From CAYJAY01 sp964368445 (GTDB lineage: Bacteria > Bacillota > Clostridia > Oscillospirales > Ruminococcaceae): DNA of 64,000 bases. This document shows, piece after piece, positions 1 to 7,611 of this stretch. The position numbers and the translations under genes are program-made. The stretch's first letter is position 1; each line of letters starts with the position of its first letter. The notes beneath the pieces are model-generated. The model saw only the letters and a program-made list of their open reading frames with translations. It was not told the DNA's origin and made no database searches. The stretch covers positions 1 to 64,000 of the forward strand of contig CAYJAY010000003.1 of assembly GCA_964368445.1 (NCBI GenBank), written 5' to 3'.

Positions 1-11
1 TTTATCTTCAT
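1..11 (-). CDS. Possible start of a gene running off the left edge
   Basis: An ATG on the minus strand at 11-9 is preceded at about 7 nt by AAAGGGTG, a good ribosome site, and opens M-K-I before the window ends. Nothing can be said about the product. The AT-rich stretch upstream (about 60-110) contains a TATAAT-like box and a 6-bp palindrome, which fits a promoter for this gene. Confidence 0.35.
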
Positions 12-84
12 GTCTTTTCACCCTTTGTCTTGTTTTCAAAAGCTTTTGTTAATGATATTATACAACCCATTAGTATGATTTACT

Positions 85-101
85 ATTGATTTAACATCAA
101 T
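85..101. repeat. Small palindrome in a putative promoter
   Basis: ATTGAT-TTAAC-ATCAAT is a perfect 6-bp inverted repeat with a 5-nt centre. It lies upstream of the possible gene leaving the left edge and could be an operator. Its arms resemble the ATCAA/TTGAT arms of the arsR operators near 5.1-5.7 kb but in the opposite order, so a link to ArsR is doubtful. Confidence 0.35.
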
Positions 102-183
102 TTCAAGCTTAATTTTATTAACCAGCAGTTAATAAACTAAACTTATAGACAATCAAATTAAACCTCTTTTTCGATAATAATGA

Positions 184-233
184 CACCAACCCTCCGTTGT
201 TAGCTTGTAATCTTAACAATCGGATGGTTGGTG
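184..233. terminator. Strong hairpin after the arsenic operon
   Basis: Arms CACCAACC (184-191) and GGTTGGTG (226-233) pair perfectly, and an inner TCCG/CGGA and TTGTTA/TAACAA extend the stem to about 18 bp with one mismatch and one bulge. It follows the last gene of the ars operon on the minus strand. No T-run follows the hairpin in that direction, so it is a non-canonical terminator or mRNA 3'-end protecting structure. Confidence 0.5.
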
Positions 234-254
234 CAAAAAAAACTTTTTAATTTT

Positions 255-929
255 TTAACTTAATTTTTCTTTAAGCCTTAAAACATTTTTATGTATCTCT
301 TGAATGATAATTTTAAACTCGTCGTCGCTCTTTCCGCTTGGGTCGTCAAGCCCCCAATTTTCGGCATATTGTGACGGAACGTGCGGGCAGCTAACATTGC
401 AACCCATAAAAATAACAACGTCGGGAGTTGGAATATCGTCCACAGTTTTGTTGAACTGCGTCTGTTCCATATCAACATCATAGATTTCTTTGATAAGTCG
501 AACGGCATCTTGATTAATTTGGTTCTTAATAATCGTCCCCGCGGAAAAACTATCAAACACATCGCTTGCAAGCAGTTTTCCAAGCGCTTCTGCCATCTGG
601 CTTCGACATGAATTGTGATTACAAACAAATGCAACTTTCGGCTTTCCGTCGCATTTGATCTCGGGTTTAAAACTGTCGAAATCGTAATCGATATCGGTTG
701 TTCCGTCGTCGCCGAAATATCTTATTGCTCCGACAGGACATGCCCTTTCGCATCCATGGCAACCGTGCACACAGCCGTTACCATATACAACGATTGGTTT
801 TTCTGTATCATCGTCTGATGAACCCGGAGCTTTTCCGGGTTTGTATACCCCATGTTTACACATGTCGTTGCACACCATGCATCCGATGCATTTTTCATAA
901 TCAATCTCAGGATACCAGCCTTTACTCAT
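255..929 (-). CDS. arsC: Ferredoxin-arsenate reductase fusion
   Basis: Two-domain protein of 224 aa. Residues 1-90 are a two-cluster 4Fe-4S ferredoxin (Cys 14, 17, 20, 24 and 53, 57, 60, 64). Residues 97-224 are an arsenate reductase of the low-molecular-weight tyrosine phosphatase fold, with the C-x5-R anion loop at 103-109 and a downstream MGCNVSCP motif that matches the resolving cysteines of thioredoxin-coupled ArsC. Expected role: cytoplasmic As(V) to As(III) reduction. The ferredoxin part may deliver electrons, which is inference. Start chosen at ATG 929, preceded by AAAGGAGTG; an open frame runs on to 977 but lacks such a site. The start overlaps the acr3 stop by 8 bp, implying coupled translation with the efflux pump. 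Confidence 0.88.
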   Translation of the reverse strand: MSKGWYPEIDYEKCIGCMVCNDMCKHGVYKPGKAPGSSDDDTEKPIVVYGNGCVHGCHGCERACPVGAIRYFGDDGTTDIDYDFDSFKPEIKCDGKPKVAFVCNHNSCRSQMAEALGKLLASDVFDSFSAGTIIKNQINQDAVRLIKEIYDVDMEQTQFNKTVDDIPTPDVVIFMGCNVSCPHVPSQYAENWGLDDPSGKSDDEFKIIIQEIHKNVLRLKEKLS

Positions 930-1989
930 CAGCGGACACTCCTTTGTTTTTAAAAAGATGTTTTGTGTTGTTTGCAAACTTCACAAGCATAAGCATAACG
1001 GGAACTTCAACCAATACACCAACTATCGTCGCAAGGGCAACCGGACTTTCTGCTCCAAAAAGCGAGATAGCAACCGCAACCGACAGCTCAAAAAAGTTGG
1101 ATGCACCAATCATTCCGGCAGGCGCCGCAATGCAATGTGGCAAATTCAAGCCTTTTGAAGCAAAATATGCAATTGCAAAGATTAAAATCGTTTGAATTAT
1201 AAGTGGTATCGCAATTAACACTATGTGTAACGGGTTTTCAAGTATAACATCGCCTTGAACCGAGAAAATAATAACGAGGGTCAAAAGCAATCCGCCCGTT
1301 GTAACGTTTGAAAATTTCGGAATAAACTTTTTTTCAAAATACTCCAAACCTTTTTTCCTTGTCATGACGGTTCTGGTTATAACTCCTCCGGCAAGAGGAA
1401 TTACTACAAACAAAACCACCGACAGGATAAGCGTATCCCACGGAACAGAAACTCCACCAACGCCGAGCAAAAACGCAACAATTGGGGTGAACGCTATTAG
1501 TATAATAAGGTCGTTTGTCGCTACTTGAACAACGGTGTATGCCGGGTCACCCTTTGTAAGATGACTCCACACAAACACCATTGCGGTACACGGAGCCGCG
1601 CCAAGAAGCACAGCGCCGGCTAGGTAGTCGGTGGCTAACTCGGGGGTTATAAATCCTTTGAAAATAACAAAGAAAAACAACCACGCAATCCCAAACATCG
1701 TAAACGGTTTTATAAGCCAGTTTGTAACCCACGTAACAAACAACCCTTTAGGATTTTTCCCAACATTTTTAACGCTTTGAAAGTCAACCTTCAACATCAT
1801 GGGGTATATCATAAGCCAGATTAAAATTGCAATCGGAATAGACACGTTGGCAAATTCAAGGCTACTTAAAAAATTTGGAATAGCCGGAATAAATCTTCCG
1901 ATTAACACGCCAACCACCATGCATAGAACTACCCAAACGGTTAGATATCTTTCAAAAAAACTTATGCCTGAAGCTTTGCTTTTTTCCAT
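922..1989 (-). CDS. acr3: Acr3-type arsenite efflux permease
   Basis: 355-aa integral membrane protein with about ten hydrophobic segments, the usual length for Acr3 (bile acid:sodium symporter superfamily). The family's essential cysteine is visible in GAAPCTAMVFVWSHLTKGDP, and a conserved membrane glutamate in NFFELSVAVAISLFG. It exports arsenite produced by the reductase encoded next to it. The start overlaps no upstream gene (5 bp after the thioredoxin stop) and its stop overlaps the reductase start, so pump and reductase are likely co-translated. Confidence 0.93.
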   Translation of the reverse strand: MEKSKASGISFFERYLTVWVVLCMVVGVLIGRFIPAIPNFLSSLEFANVSIPIAILIWLMIYPMMLKVDFQSVKNVGKNPKGLFVTWVTNWLIKPFTMFGIAWLFFFVIFKGFITPELATDYLAGAVLLGAAPCTAMVFVWSHLTKGDPAYTVVQVATNDLIILIAFTPIVAFLLGVGGVSVPWDTLILSVVLFVVIPLAGGVITRTVMTRKKGLEYFEKKFIPKFSNVTTGGLLLTLVIIFSVQGDVILENPLHIVLIAIPLIIQTILIFAIAYFASKGLNLPHCIAAPAGMIGASNFFELSVAVAISLFGAESPVALATIVGVLVEVPVMLMLVKFANNTKHLFKNKGVSADE

Positions 1990-1994
1990 TTAGC

Positions 1995-2471
1995 CTATCC
2001 TCTGACTTTCTGTAGTATCTTAACCACTTCATCTGTTTTTAAAACCTTGCCGTATGATACGACTTTTCCGTCCACCACAAGGGCCGGAGTTGTCATAACA
2101 CCATAACTTGCGATGTCTGCGAAATCGGTCACGTGGTCTATCTCTGTGTCCATCGAAAGGCTTTCAAGCGCCTCTTTTGTTGCCTGTTCAAGTTGATTGC
2201 ACTTTTTGCAACCCGAACCCAAAACCTTTACCGATGCGCCGGTCGATTGTTTTGCTTGTGCTTCTTTTGCGCTGTTTTCATCGATTTCACCACAACAACC
2301 TTTGCTTTGTTGTATTTCTTGTTTTTTTGCTTCTATTTCGGACACAGGGCACATTCCACCACAGTCACAAAGTGCCATCTCCTCTTGTTGAGCCGGCGGG
2401 GTGGGCTCACACGCTCCGCCACAACCGCAAGAAGTTGTTTCTTTCTTTTTTCCAAAACCAAAAATAGCCAT
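1995..2471 (-). CDS. Cys-rich small thioredoxin-like protein
   Basis: 158 aa. The C-terminal 77 residues are a small thioredoxin/glutaredoxin-like fold of the MTH895 ('redox-active disulfide protein 2') type, with GCKKC (Cys 88, 91) and the cis-Pro segment VMTTPALVVDGKVVSYGK. The N-terminal 80 residues are low-complexity and carry clustered cysteines (CGCGGAC, CDCGGMC, GCC), which look like a metal- or arsenite-binding tail. Start ATG 2471 follows GGAGAA at 8 nt. In an arsenic operon it probably reduces ArsC or passes thiols to the exporter; the Cys-rich tail as a metalloid chaperone is inference. Confidence 0.8.
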   Translation of the reverse strand: MAIFGFGKKKETTSCGCGGACEPTPPAQQEEMALCDCGGMCPVSEIEAKKQEIQQSKGCCGEIDENSAKEAQAKQSTGASVKVLGSGCKKCNQLEQATKEALESLSMDTEIDHVTDFADIASYGVMTTPALVVDGKVVSYGKVLKTDEVVKILQKVRG

Positions 2472-2553
2472 AATTAAATTCTCCTTAAAACTATTACTTA
2501 TTTATTTTACAATTTATTTTTCTATTTTTTATGAACAATTGTATAATGCTTTT

Positions 2554-3243
2554 TTAAAACGCAAGATAAAACATATAAAACCCGATTAGTGCAATTAGAG
2601 CACCCATTATTATTTTTAAAACACTGCTTGCCCTGCCATAGCTTTCGCTTTGTGAAAGTTTTTGAACAAAACCTATCGACGTTCCACACACTACCGCAAG
2701 TATACCGTGCCCAATTGAATAGAGCAAAAGCAGCACTATTCCATAAACAAAACTTCCCTGTCCCGCAACAATCGCGAGCAACGCTATTAGCACAGGTGTA
2801 GAGCACGGCGAAGAAAAAACGCCACCCAAAATCCCGGCTATGAAAGCTCCAACAAAACCTTTTTTTGTATTTTTTGAAACAAGATAACTTGAAGGTATAA
2901 TCTCGTATATTCCCCACGTTTGGAGCGCCATTAAAAGCATCAACACTCCAAGCGCAAAATACCACCAAGAAGCAGCATTCCCAATTAAATTTCCCGCAAT
3001 CGTCGCTACAACCCCAAGAATTGTAAACGTAACCGCCGAACCGAGTGCAAACGTAACCGAAAGAAAAAAGGCTCTTTTGGTAGAATTTTGCCCAGTTCCC
3101 CCAACATATCCAACGATTAAAGGAACGCTTGACAACGCACACGGCGTAAACGAGGTTAAAACTCCGGCAATAATAGCGAGTATAGGAGCTATGAAACTTG
3201 TTTGGGTAATAACATTAGAGATGTTTTGTAACATAGCATCCAT
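2554..3243 (-). CDS. CcdA-like thiol-disulfide transmembrane protein
   Basis: 229 aa with six predicted membrane helices. It has the two hallmark cysteine-proline motifs of the CcdA/DsbD family: SFTPCALSSVP near the N-terminus and SSPCSTPVLIAL in the middle. The family carries electrons from cytoplasmic thioredoxin across the membrane to extracytoplasmic thioredoxin-like partners. The gene for such a partner ends one base before this start (TAG-ATG junction), so the two probably form one redox relay. Placement in the ars operon suggests support of arsenic redox handling outside the cell, which is inference. Confidence 0.85.
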   Translation of the reverse strand: MDAMLQNISNVITQTSFIAPILAIIAGVLTSFTPCALSSVPLIVGYVGGTGQNSTKRAFFLSVTFALGSAVTFTILGVVATIAGNLIGNAASWWYFALGVLMLLMALQTWGIYEIIPSSYLVSKNTKKGFVGAFIAGILGGVFSSPCSTPVLIALLAIVAGQGSFVYGIVLLLLYSIGHGILAVVCGTSIGFVQKLSQSESYGRASSVLKIIMGALIALIGFYMFYLAF

Positions 3244-3786
3244 CTAAACTTCTACCCCCATATCCTCTAAGATTAAAAGCATCTGCTCCTCGGTCAAACC
3301 TCCTTGATGGGTTGTGAAAAGATGTTCCTCTGTTTCTCTGTGCGCATACATACTAAACACAATTTGCCCCGCTACCGCATCACTTGGAACATACGGTGTT
3401 CCGTCGGCATTGTAGATAACCTGTGTCGGGATAACCTGAACAGGGAAACCTGTCGCCGCTTCGGGACTTTTCCAAACATCTACAAATTTAATTATAGCCT
3501 TTTCCATCATCTCTTGATTAACCGAAACTAGAACCGGTGCCATCTCGACACATGGAACACATTCGTCTGCACCGAAATCAATAATCATCGGAAGACCATA
3601 CGATTTAAGGTTGTCGAGGTCTATACTTGTTGAGTTTAAAGCAAAATCGGTGCTTGCTCCCTCGATAACTGCGCTCGTAGTCGCTTGTTCTATTTTGTCC
3701 GGCCTTGACTGGTAAATAAAGATACCTATAACTATCAAAACCATTATAACGGGAACAACTATCTTAAATATCTTTTTATCTTTCAT
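3244..3786 (-). CDS. Membrane-anchored extracytoplasmic thioredoxin
   Basis: 180 aa with a short basic N-terminus and one hydrophobic anchor (about residues 8-25), followed by a thioredoxin domain with active site CVPC (76-79) in FGADECVPCVEMAPVL and the cis-Pro segment VQVIPTQVIYNADGTP. It resembles TlpA/ResA-type proteins that receive electrons from CcdA, whose gene follows directly. It lies immediately after the 88-aa ferredoxin gene with no spacer. Likely partner of the CcdA-like protein; the substrate is unknown. Confidence 0.82.
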   Translation of the reverse strand: MKDKKIFKIVVPVIMVLIVIGIFIYQSRPDKIEQATTSAVIEGASTDFALNSTSIDLDNLKSYGLPMIIDFGADECVPCVEMAPVLVSVNQEMMEKAIIKFVDVWKSPEAATGFPVQVIPTQVIYNADGTPYVPSDAVAGQIVFSMYAHRETEEHLFTTHQGGLTEEQMLLILEDMGVEV

Positions 3787-4053
3787 TTAACTACACCCAC
3801 AGCCACATCCGCTGCCCTTCTCATTATTTTTGTTTTTCGCAACCCAATCAGTGTCTTCTCCAAGATATGTTATCGCCCCTGTCGGGCACACATTTCCGCA
3901 GCCGTGACAATGATCAATACAGTTTATCGGAGTTTGAACTATTGGCGACGGAGCTTTAGACGAATCGTACACACCATTTTTGCATTTTTCAATGCATTCT
4001 CCACATTCTTCGCAAATTACATAGTCAATTACGGGGTACCATGTTTTAGCCAT
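3787..4053 (-). CDS. Two-cluster 4Fe-4S ferredoxin
   Basis: 88 aa. Cysteine sets C-x2-C-x2-C-x3-C and a second set in CIDHCHGCGNVCPTG show a 2[4Fe-4S] ferredoxin. It is clearly related to the N-terminal half of the ferredoxin-arsenate reductase in the same operon (both start with WYPxIDYxxC). The tail GCGCGCS adds extra cysteines. ATG 4053 follows GGAGATTGAT. Presumably an electron donor in the arsenic redox chain. Two related ferredoxin modules in one operon suggest duplication followed by fusion. Confidence 0.85.
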   Translation of the reverse strand: MAKTWYPVIDYVICEECGECIEKCKNGVYDSSKAPSPIVQTPINCIDHCHGCGNVCPTGAITYLGEDTDWVAKNKNNEKGSGCGCGCS

Positions 4054-4065
4054 ATCAATCTCCTT

Positions 4066-5079
4066 TTAAATTAAATACTGTTGAAACGCATTAAAGAAAT
4101 ATCCAACCAAAATTATACCTGAAGCAACAATTGCGATAAACGCTGTCAAAAGTTTCGGTTTAACTGCTTTTTTAAGCATTATAAGCGATGGAAGACTTAA
4201 CGCTGTGACCGCCATCATAAATGCTAGAATTGTTCCAAGCTGTGCGCCCTTTGCAAGAAGAGCTTCCGCTATTGGAATTGTTCCGAAGATGTCAGCGTAC
4301 ATCGGAACACCAACAAGTGTCGCTAGAATAACTCCAAACGGATTGTCGCTTCCAAGCACCGTTTCTATAATGTTTTGCGGTATCCAGTTGTGTATAACTG
4401 CGCCTATTCCAACGCCTACAAGGATATACGGAAAGACTTTTTTAAATGTTGACACAACCTGTTCTTTGGAAAAAACAATACGTTCTTTAACGGTAAGGTC
4501 GGGCGACTCGATGTCGACGCTTCCGGCGTTAAGAATAAAATCTTCAACATGTTTCTCCATTCCGAGTTTGTCGAGGATTGTTCCGCCAACGACTGCAACG
4601 ACAAGCCCCACTATAACATATACAACCGCAACCTTCGCCCCAAAAATACTCATTAAAAGCACGAGACTCCCAAGATCGACCATTGGCGAGCTTATGAGAA
4701 AACTAAACGTAACCCCAACCGGAAGACCGGCGCTTGTGAATCCCATAAAGAGAGGAATTGAGGAACAAGAACAAAACGGAGTAACCGTTCCGAGAAGCGC
4801 GGAAACTATGTTTGCCCATATGCCTTTAAATCTTCCGAGGATTTTTTTACTTCTTTCGGGCGGGAAAAAGCTTTGGATATACGATATTATAAATATAAGG
4901 GAACAAAGCAAAACCGTTATCTTTATTACGTCGTATATAAAAAAGTGAATACTTGCCCCAACAGGAGACAATATATCAAGTCCAAGCGAACTTAATATAT
5001 TACCCACCCCATCGTTTAGCCATTTCATGCCGAGGATCTGAGTTTGAAGAACATCCCACGCTTTTTGTAAAAATTCCAT
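4066..5079 (-). CDS. ArsP-like permease (DUF318/UPF0718)
   Basis: 337-aa multi-pass membrane protein. The signature TPFCSCSSIPLFMGF and the following SAGLPVGVTFSFLISSP segment identify the YraQ/ArsP permease family (PF03773). Characterised ArsP proteins export trivalent organoarsenicals; others in the family sit in arsenic operons with unknown substrate. It is the first gene after arsR and has its own copy of the putative ArsR operator at 5100-5115, just upstream of the start, so it may be transcribed from an additional controlled start. Substrate specificity cannot be read from the sequence. Confidence 0.85.
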   Translation of the reverse strand: MEFLQKAWDVLQTQILGMKWLNDGVGNILSSLGLDILSPVGASIHFFIYDVIKITVLLCSLIFIISYIQSFFPPERSKKILGRFKGIWANIVSALLGTVTPFCSCSSIPLFMGFTSAGLPVGVTFSFLISSPMVDLGSLVLLMSIFGAKVAVVYVIVGLVVAVVGGTILDKLGMEKHVEDFILNAGSVDIESPDLTVKERIVFSKEQVVSTFKKVFPYILVGVGIGAVIHNWIPQNIIETVLGSDNPFGVILATLVGVPMYADIFGTIPIAEALLAKGAQLGTILAFMMAVTALSLPSLIMLKKAVKPKLLTAFIAIVASGIILVGYFFNAFQQYLI

Positions 5080-5099
5080 TTTAACAAAGCCTTTCTTAA

Positions 5100-5115
5100 A
5101 TCAACTTTTTTTGAT
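5100..5115. promoter_or_regulatory. Putative ArsR operator, site A
   Basis: ATCAA-CTTTTT-TTGAT, a 5-bp inverted repeat with a 6-bp spacer. It differs at one position from site B (5636-5651), shares both arms with site C (5696-5711), and lies 21 bp before the permease start. Three copies around one regulator gene support an operator. Confidence 0.65.
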
Positions 5116-5132
5116 GTATGTTTTAAAATTGA

Positions 5133-5233
5133 AACCGTCATCGACGGTTAAAATCAATAATCCTCACCTTCGGTGATGATTTAGGAAATACTCCTTGTCG
5201 AACTTCGTTCGCCATTTTGCACCGATGGTTCAA
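5133..5233. repeat. Array of four tri-loop hairpins
   Basis: Four tiny hairpins with 3-base loops follow each other: AACCGTC-ATC-GACGGTT (5133-5149), TCACC-TTC-GGTGA (5164-5176), CGAAC-TTC-GTTCG (5199-5211) and ACC-GAT-GGT (5221-5229), the last extended by TTG/CAA. They occupy the arsR-permease spacer. A segment related to 5185-5250 occurs at 50361-50425 on the other strand, which suggests a dispersed repeat family rather than an ars-specific element. Confidence 0.6.
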
Positions 5234-5294
5234 AATCGTAGTATTTCTTGTATTTCACGCAATATCTAATAGAAATTAACTTGATACTTTTTGT

Positions 5295-5609
5295 TTAGAT
5301 AGCTTGTCGCGAACAACTGCACTCATCGCTGTTTTGCTGTGCCACAGTAAGTGCTTTTAAAATTTCCACAACCTGTTCGCTTCCCTCTTTACTTATCATA
5401 TAATGTGTCCATTTTCCGACATACCAGCTTTCAATTATTCCGCTTGCACAAAGAATTTTCATATGATACGAAAGCTTTGATTGGGCAAGGCCAAGCTCGT
5501 CTGAAATGTGGCATGCGCATTTTTCGCCTGTTTGAAGCAGTTTCACTATCTCTACCCTTGTTTCGTCACACAAAGCTTTAAATATTAGTGCTATTTGCTT
5601 GTTATCCAT
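5295..5609 (-). CDS. arsR: ArsR-family arsenic-responsive repressor
   Basis: 104-aa winged-helix repressor of the ArsR/SmtB family. It has CDETRVEIVKLL, the arsenite-binding CxC (Cys 31 and 33, in EKCACHISDEL) in the recognition-helix region, and the HTH segment LAQSKLSYHMKIL. A further CSC near the C-terminus may add a thiol ligand. It is first in the operon; ATG 5609 follows AAGGA at 8 nt. It should repress its own promoter until As(III) binds; matching operator palindromes flank the promoter and precede the next gene. Confidence 0.93.
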   Translation of the reverse strand: MDNKQIALIFKALCDETRVEIVKLLQTGEKCACHISDELGLAQSKLSYHMKILCASGIIESWYVGKWTHYMISKEGSEQVVEILKALTVAQQNSDECSCSRQAI

Positions 5610-5635
5610 ATCGCTTTCCTTTTCGATTTTTTCAA

Positions 5636-5651
5636 ATCAACTTTTTTTGAA
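5636..5651. promoter_or_regulatory. Putative ArsR operator, site B
   Basis: ATCAA-CTTTTT-TTGAA, nearly identical to site A. It lies just downstream of the -10 box of the arsR promoter, overlapping the expected transcription start, where a bound repressor would block RNA polymerase. Confidence 0.65.
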
Positions 5652-5659
5652 CTATCTGT

Positions 5660-5688
5660 AGTATAAACCTTTTGTTTTCCGATGTCAA
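5660..5688 (-). promoter_or_regulatory. arsR operon promoter
   Basis: Minus-strand TTGACA (5688-5683), 17-nt spacer, TATACT (5665-5660): a near-perfect sigma-A promoter about 50 nt before arsR, flanked by operator sites B and C. Confidence 0.82.
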
Positions 5689-5695
5689 TACTTAA

Positions 5696-5711
5696 ATCAA
5701 AAAAAATTGAT
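5696..5711. promoter_or_regulatory. Putative ArsR operator, site C
   Basis: ATCAA-AAAAAA-TTGAT, the third copy of the palindrome, placed just upstream of the -35 box. Sites B and C bracket the promoter. Confidence 0.6.
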
Positions 5712-5760
5712 TTAAAGTTTATATTGATATTATATGCAGTTTAAACAAAAAACACAACGT

Positions 5761-5796
5761 AAAAAAACAACCCTCACACAAGGCAAAGGTTGTTTT
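5761..5796 (-). terminator. Terminator of the chemoreceptor gene
   Basis: On the minus strand AACAACC pairs with GGTTGTT across a 15-nt loop and is followed by a T-run (A5-6 at 5761-5766 on the plus strand). It lies 30 bp after the stop codon of the chemoreceptor gene: a standard intrinsic terminator. Confidence 0.8.
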
Positions 5797-5825
5797 AAAG
5801 CAATTATTATTTTTTTATACTTAAA

Positions 5826-7589
5826 CTAAAAATTATATTCTTGTTGTTCGTCATATTCAGGAGGTTCAGCTTCTTGTTCGTTCCCAAAATCGTGCTCGTA
5901 GCCTTTTGTTATAAGAACAAATTTGTTCACCAATTCTTTAAGCAGATTTGCTTGGCTGCTGAGTTCTTCTGAAGAAGCAGCTGTTTGTTCCGAAGTTGCC
6001 GCGCTGTCGTTGACGATATTGGCGATTTCCGAAACTTCGTCGGTGACCTCTTGAACTGATTTTTGTTGTTGTTCTGAATCAATCGCAATTTTTTCAACAA
6101 GTTCGGTAATCGAGCTTGCCGCTTTTATAACTTCGTCTATAACTTTTGCCGTTTCATAGACAATGTCTGTTCCCTCTTTAATTGTCGAGATAGTTTCATC
6201 AATTAGCTGGGTTGTGTCGGTTGCGGATTCCGCGCTCTTGATAGCAAGGTTACGAACCTCTTCAGCAACAACGGAAAATCCTTTTCCGGCGCTTCCCGCC
6301 CTTGCTGCTTCTACAGCTGCATTAAGCGAAAGGATGTTAGTTTGGAACGAAATATCGTCGATAGCTTTAATGATATTGCTTATCTTGTCTGATTTTTCTT
6401 TGATTTTTTCCATCGAAGAAATCATTTTTTCCATCTGCTTGCTACTTTCGGTAGCCTTTTCGTTACTCTTTTCCGACTCGTCACGTGCAGTAGCCGCATT
6501 CTTTGCGTTAACAACAGCACCTTCCGAAACGTTTCTTAAGGCTAAAAGAAGTTGTTCAATGCTTCCGGATTGTCTGATTGTACCTTGTGCCAACGATTGG
6601 GACGCCATCGAAATTTGATCGGAACCTATCGAAACTTGTGCAGAAGCGTTGTCTATTTCCGAAAGAGTTTCAGAAAGCTGTTCCGCGATTTTGTCCATGT
6701 TTGCATTTAAAGAACCAAAGTCGCCGATATACATATTAGCATCGGTTGATTGAACGGTGAAGTCGCCCGACGCAATACCCGAAAGCCTAAGGTCTATGTC
6801 GTCTATCATTCCTTTAATCATCGAGCAAAGCAACGCCATATTTTCCGCCAAGCTTCCAAGCTCGTCTTTAGATTTATATGTTATGTCTGTTTTAAGTTGT
6901 CCTGTGATAATCTGTTTTGCGGCTTTTTCAACCTGTGTTACAGGCTTCATGATCATGCTTATTATATACACAGCAGCCACAAACGCAAGCACAACCGAGC
7001 CTATCATTATAGCCACCATGATAATAAGTGCGTTTGAATATAATCTGCCGCCTTCTGTGTTTGCAGTGTCTGCGCCGTTTTTATTAAACTGAACCAACTC
7101 TGTGAAGGTCGCAGAAGCTTGATCAAACAAAACTTGCGATTCATTGTTCAAAATTTCCATAGCAAGTTCTGTTTCATTTTGGCTACTATATTCTATCATT
7201 TCTTCATGGACGACAAGATACTCTTCCCACGCCGTTTTCGCTTTGTTAAGCACTTCTGCATCTTGATCGCTTACAACATAGTTCGCTTCATAATCATCGA
7301 ATATATCTTGAATCTCTTTAGCTTCTTCTGCTAAATCGGCCTCGAACATCTCCATGTCGTCTGCACTTTGTGAAATAACGTGTGCATATTCCGCAATTCT
7401 GAAGTCGGAAGACGCCGTGTTTACCTCTTCAGCAAAAATAACACACGGCAACCAATTGTCCGAGACTTGCATCATACCATTGTTCAATCTAGACAATAGC
7501 ACTAGCGAATAACAACCCATAAAAATCATCATCGCCAACACAAACGCTAGCAGAGCAAAAAGTTTATATCTAACTTTAAGGTTTTTCAT
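5826..7589 (-). CDS. Methyl-accepting chemotaxis protein
   Basis: 587-aa chemoreceptor. N-terminal membrane helix (about 6-28), a mostly helical extracellular sensor of about 165 residues with no recognised Cache or PAS motifs (four-helix-bundle type), second membrane helix (about 190-215), HAMP, then a long coiled-coil signalling domain. Its tip carries the signature IDDISFQTNILSLNAAVEAA followed by ARAG and AEEVRNLA. The C-terminus ends in EYDEQQEYNF. The ligand is unknown. The frame is open to ATG 7601, but AAAGGA lies only 1 nt before that codon, while it is about 12 nt before ATG 7589, so the shorter start is preferred. Monocistronic, with terminator at 5761-5796. Confidence 0.9.
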   Translation of the reverse strand: MKNLKVRYKLFALLAFVLAMMIFMGCYSLVLLSRLNNGMMQVSDNWLPCVIFAEEVNTASSDFRIAEYAHVISQSADDMEMFEADLAEEAKEIQDIFDDYEANYVVSDQDAEVLNKAKTAWEEYLVVHEEMIEYSSQNETELAMEILNNESQVLFDQASATFTELVQFNKNGADTANTEGGRLYSNALIIMVAIMIGSVVLAFVAAVYIISMIMKPVTQVEKAAKQIITGQLKTDITYKSKDELGSLAENMALLCSMIKGMIDDIDLRLSGIASGDFTVQSTDANMYIGDFGSLNANMDKIAEQLSETLSEIDNASAQVSIGSDQISMASQSLAQGTIRQSGSIEQLLLALRNVSEGAVVNAKNAATARDESEKSNEKATESSKQMEKMISSMEKIKEKSDKISNIIKAIDDISFQTNILSLNAAVEAARAGSAGKGFSVVAEEVRNLAIKSAESATDTTQLIDETISTIKEGTDIVYETAKVIDEVIKAASSITELVEKIAIDSEQQQKSVQEVTDEVSEIANIVNDSAATSEQTAASSEELSSQANLLKELVNKFVLITKGYEHDFGNEQEAEPPEYDEQQEYNF

Positions 7590-7611
7590 GCTTATTACCA
7601 TTCCTTTCTTA

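Noticed and set aside
2522..3142. 206-codon frame overlapping the CcdA-like gene in another frame
   Set aside because: Trp/Cys/Phe-rich translation typical of an out-of-frame reading of a membrane protein; the in-frame protein has the family's Cys-Pro motifs.
4205..4948. Long open frame on the plus strand opposite the permease gene
   Set aside because: It mirrors the permease codons, has no ribosome site and its translation lacks any recognisable motif, while the opposite frame is a clear membrane protein.
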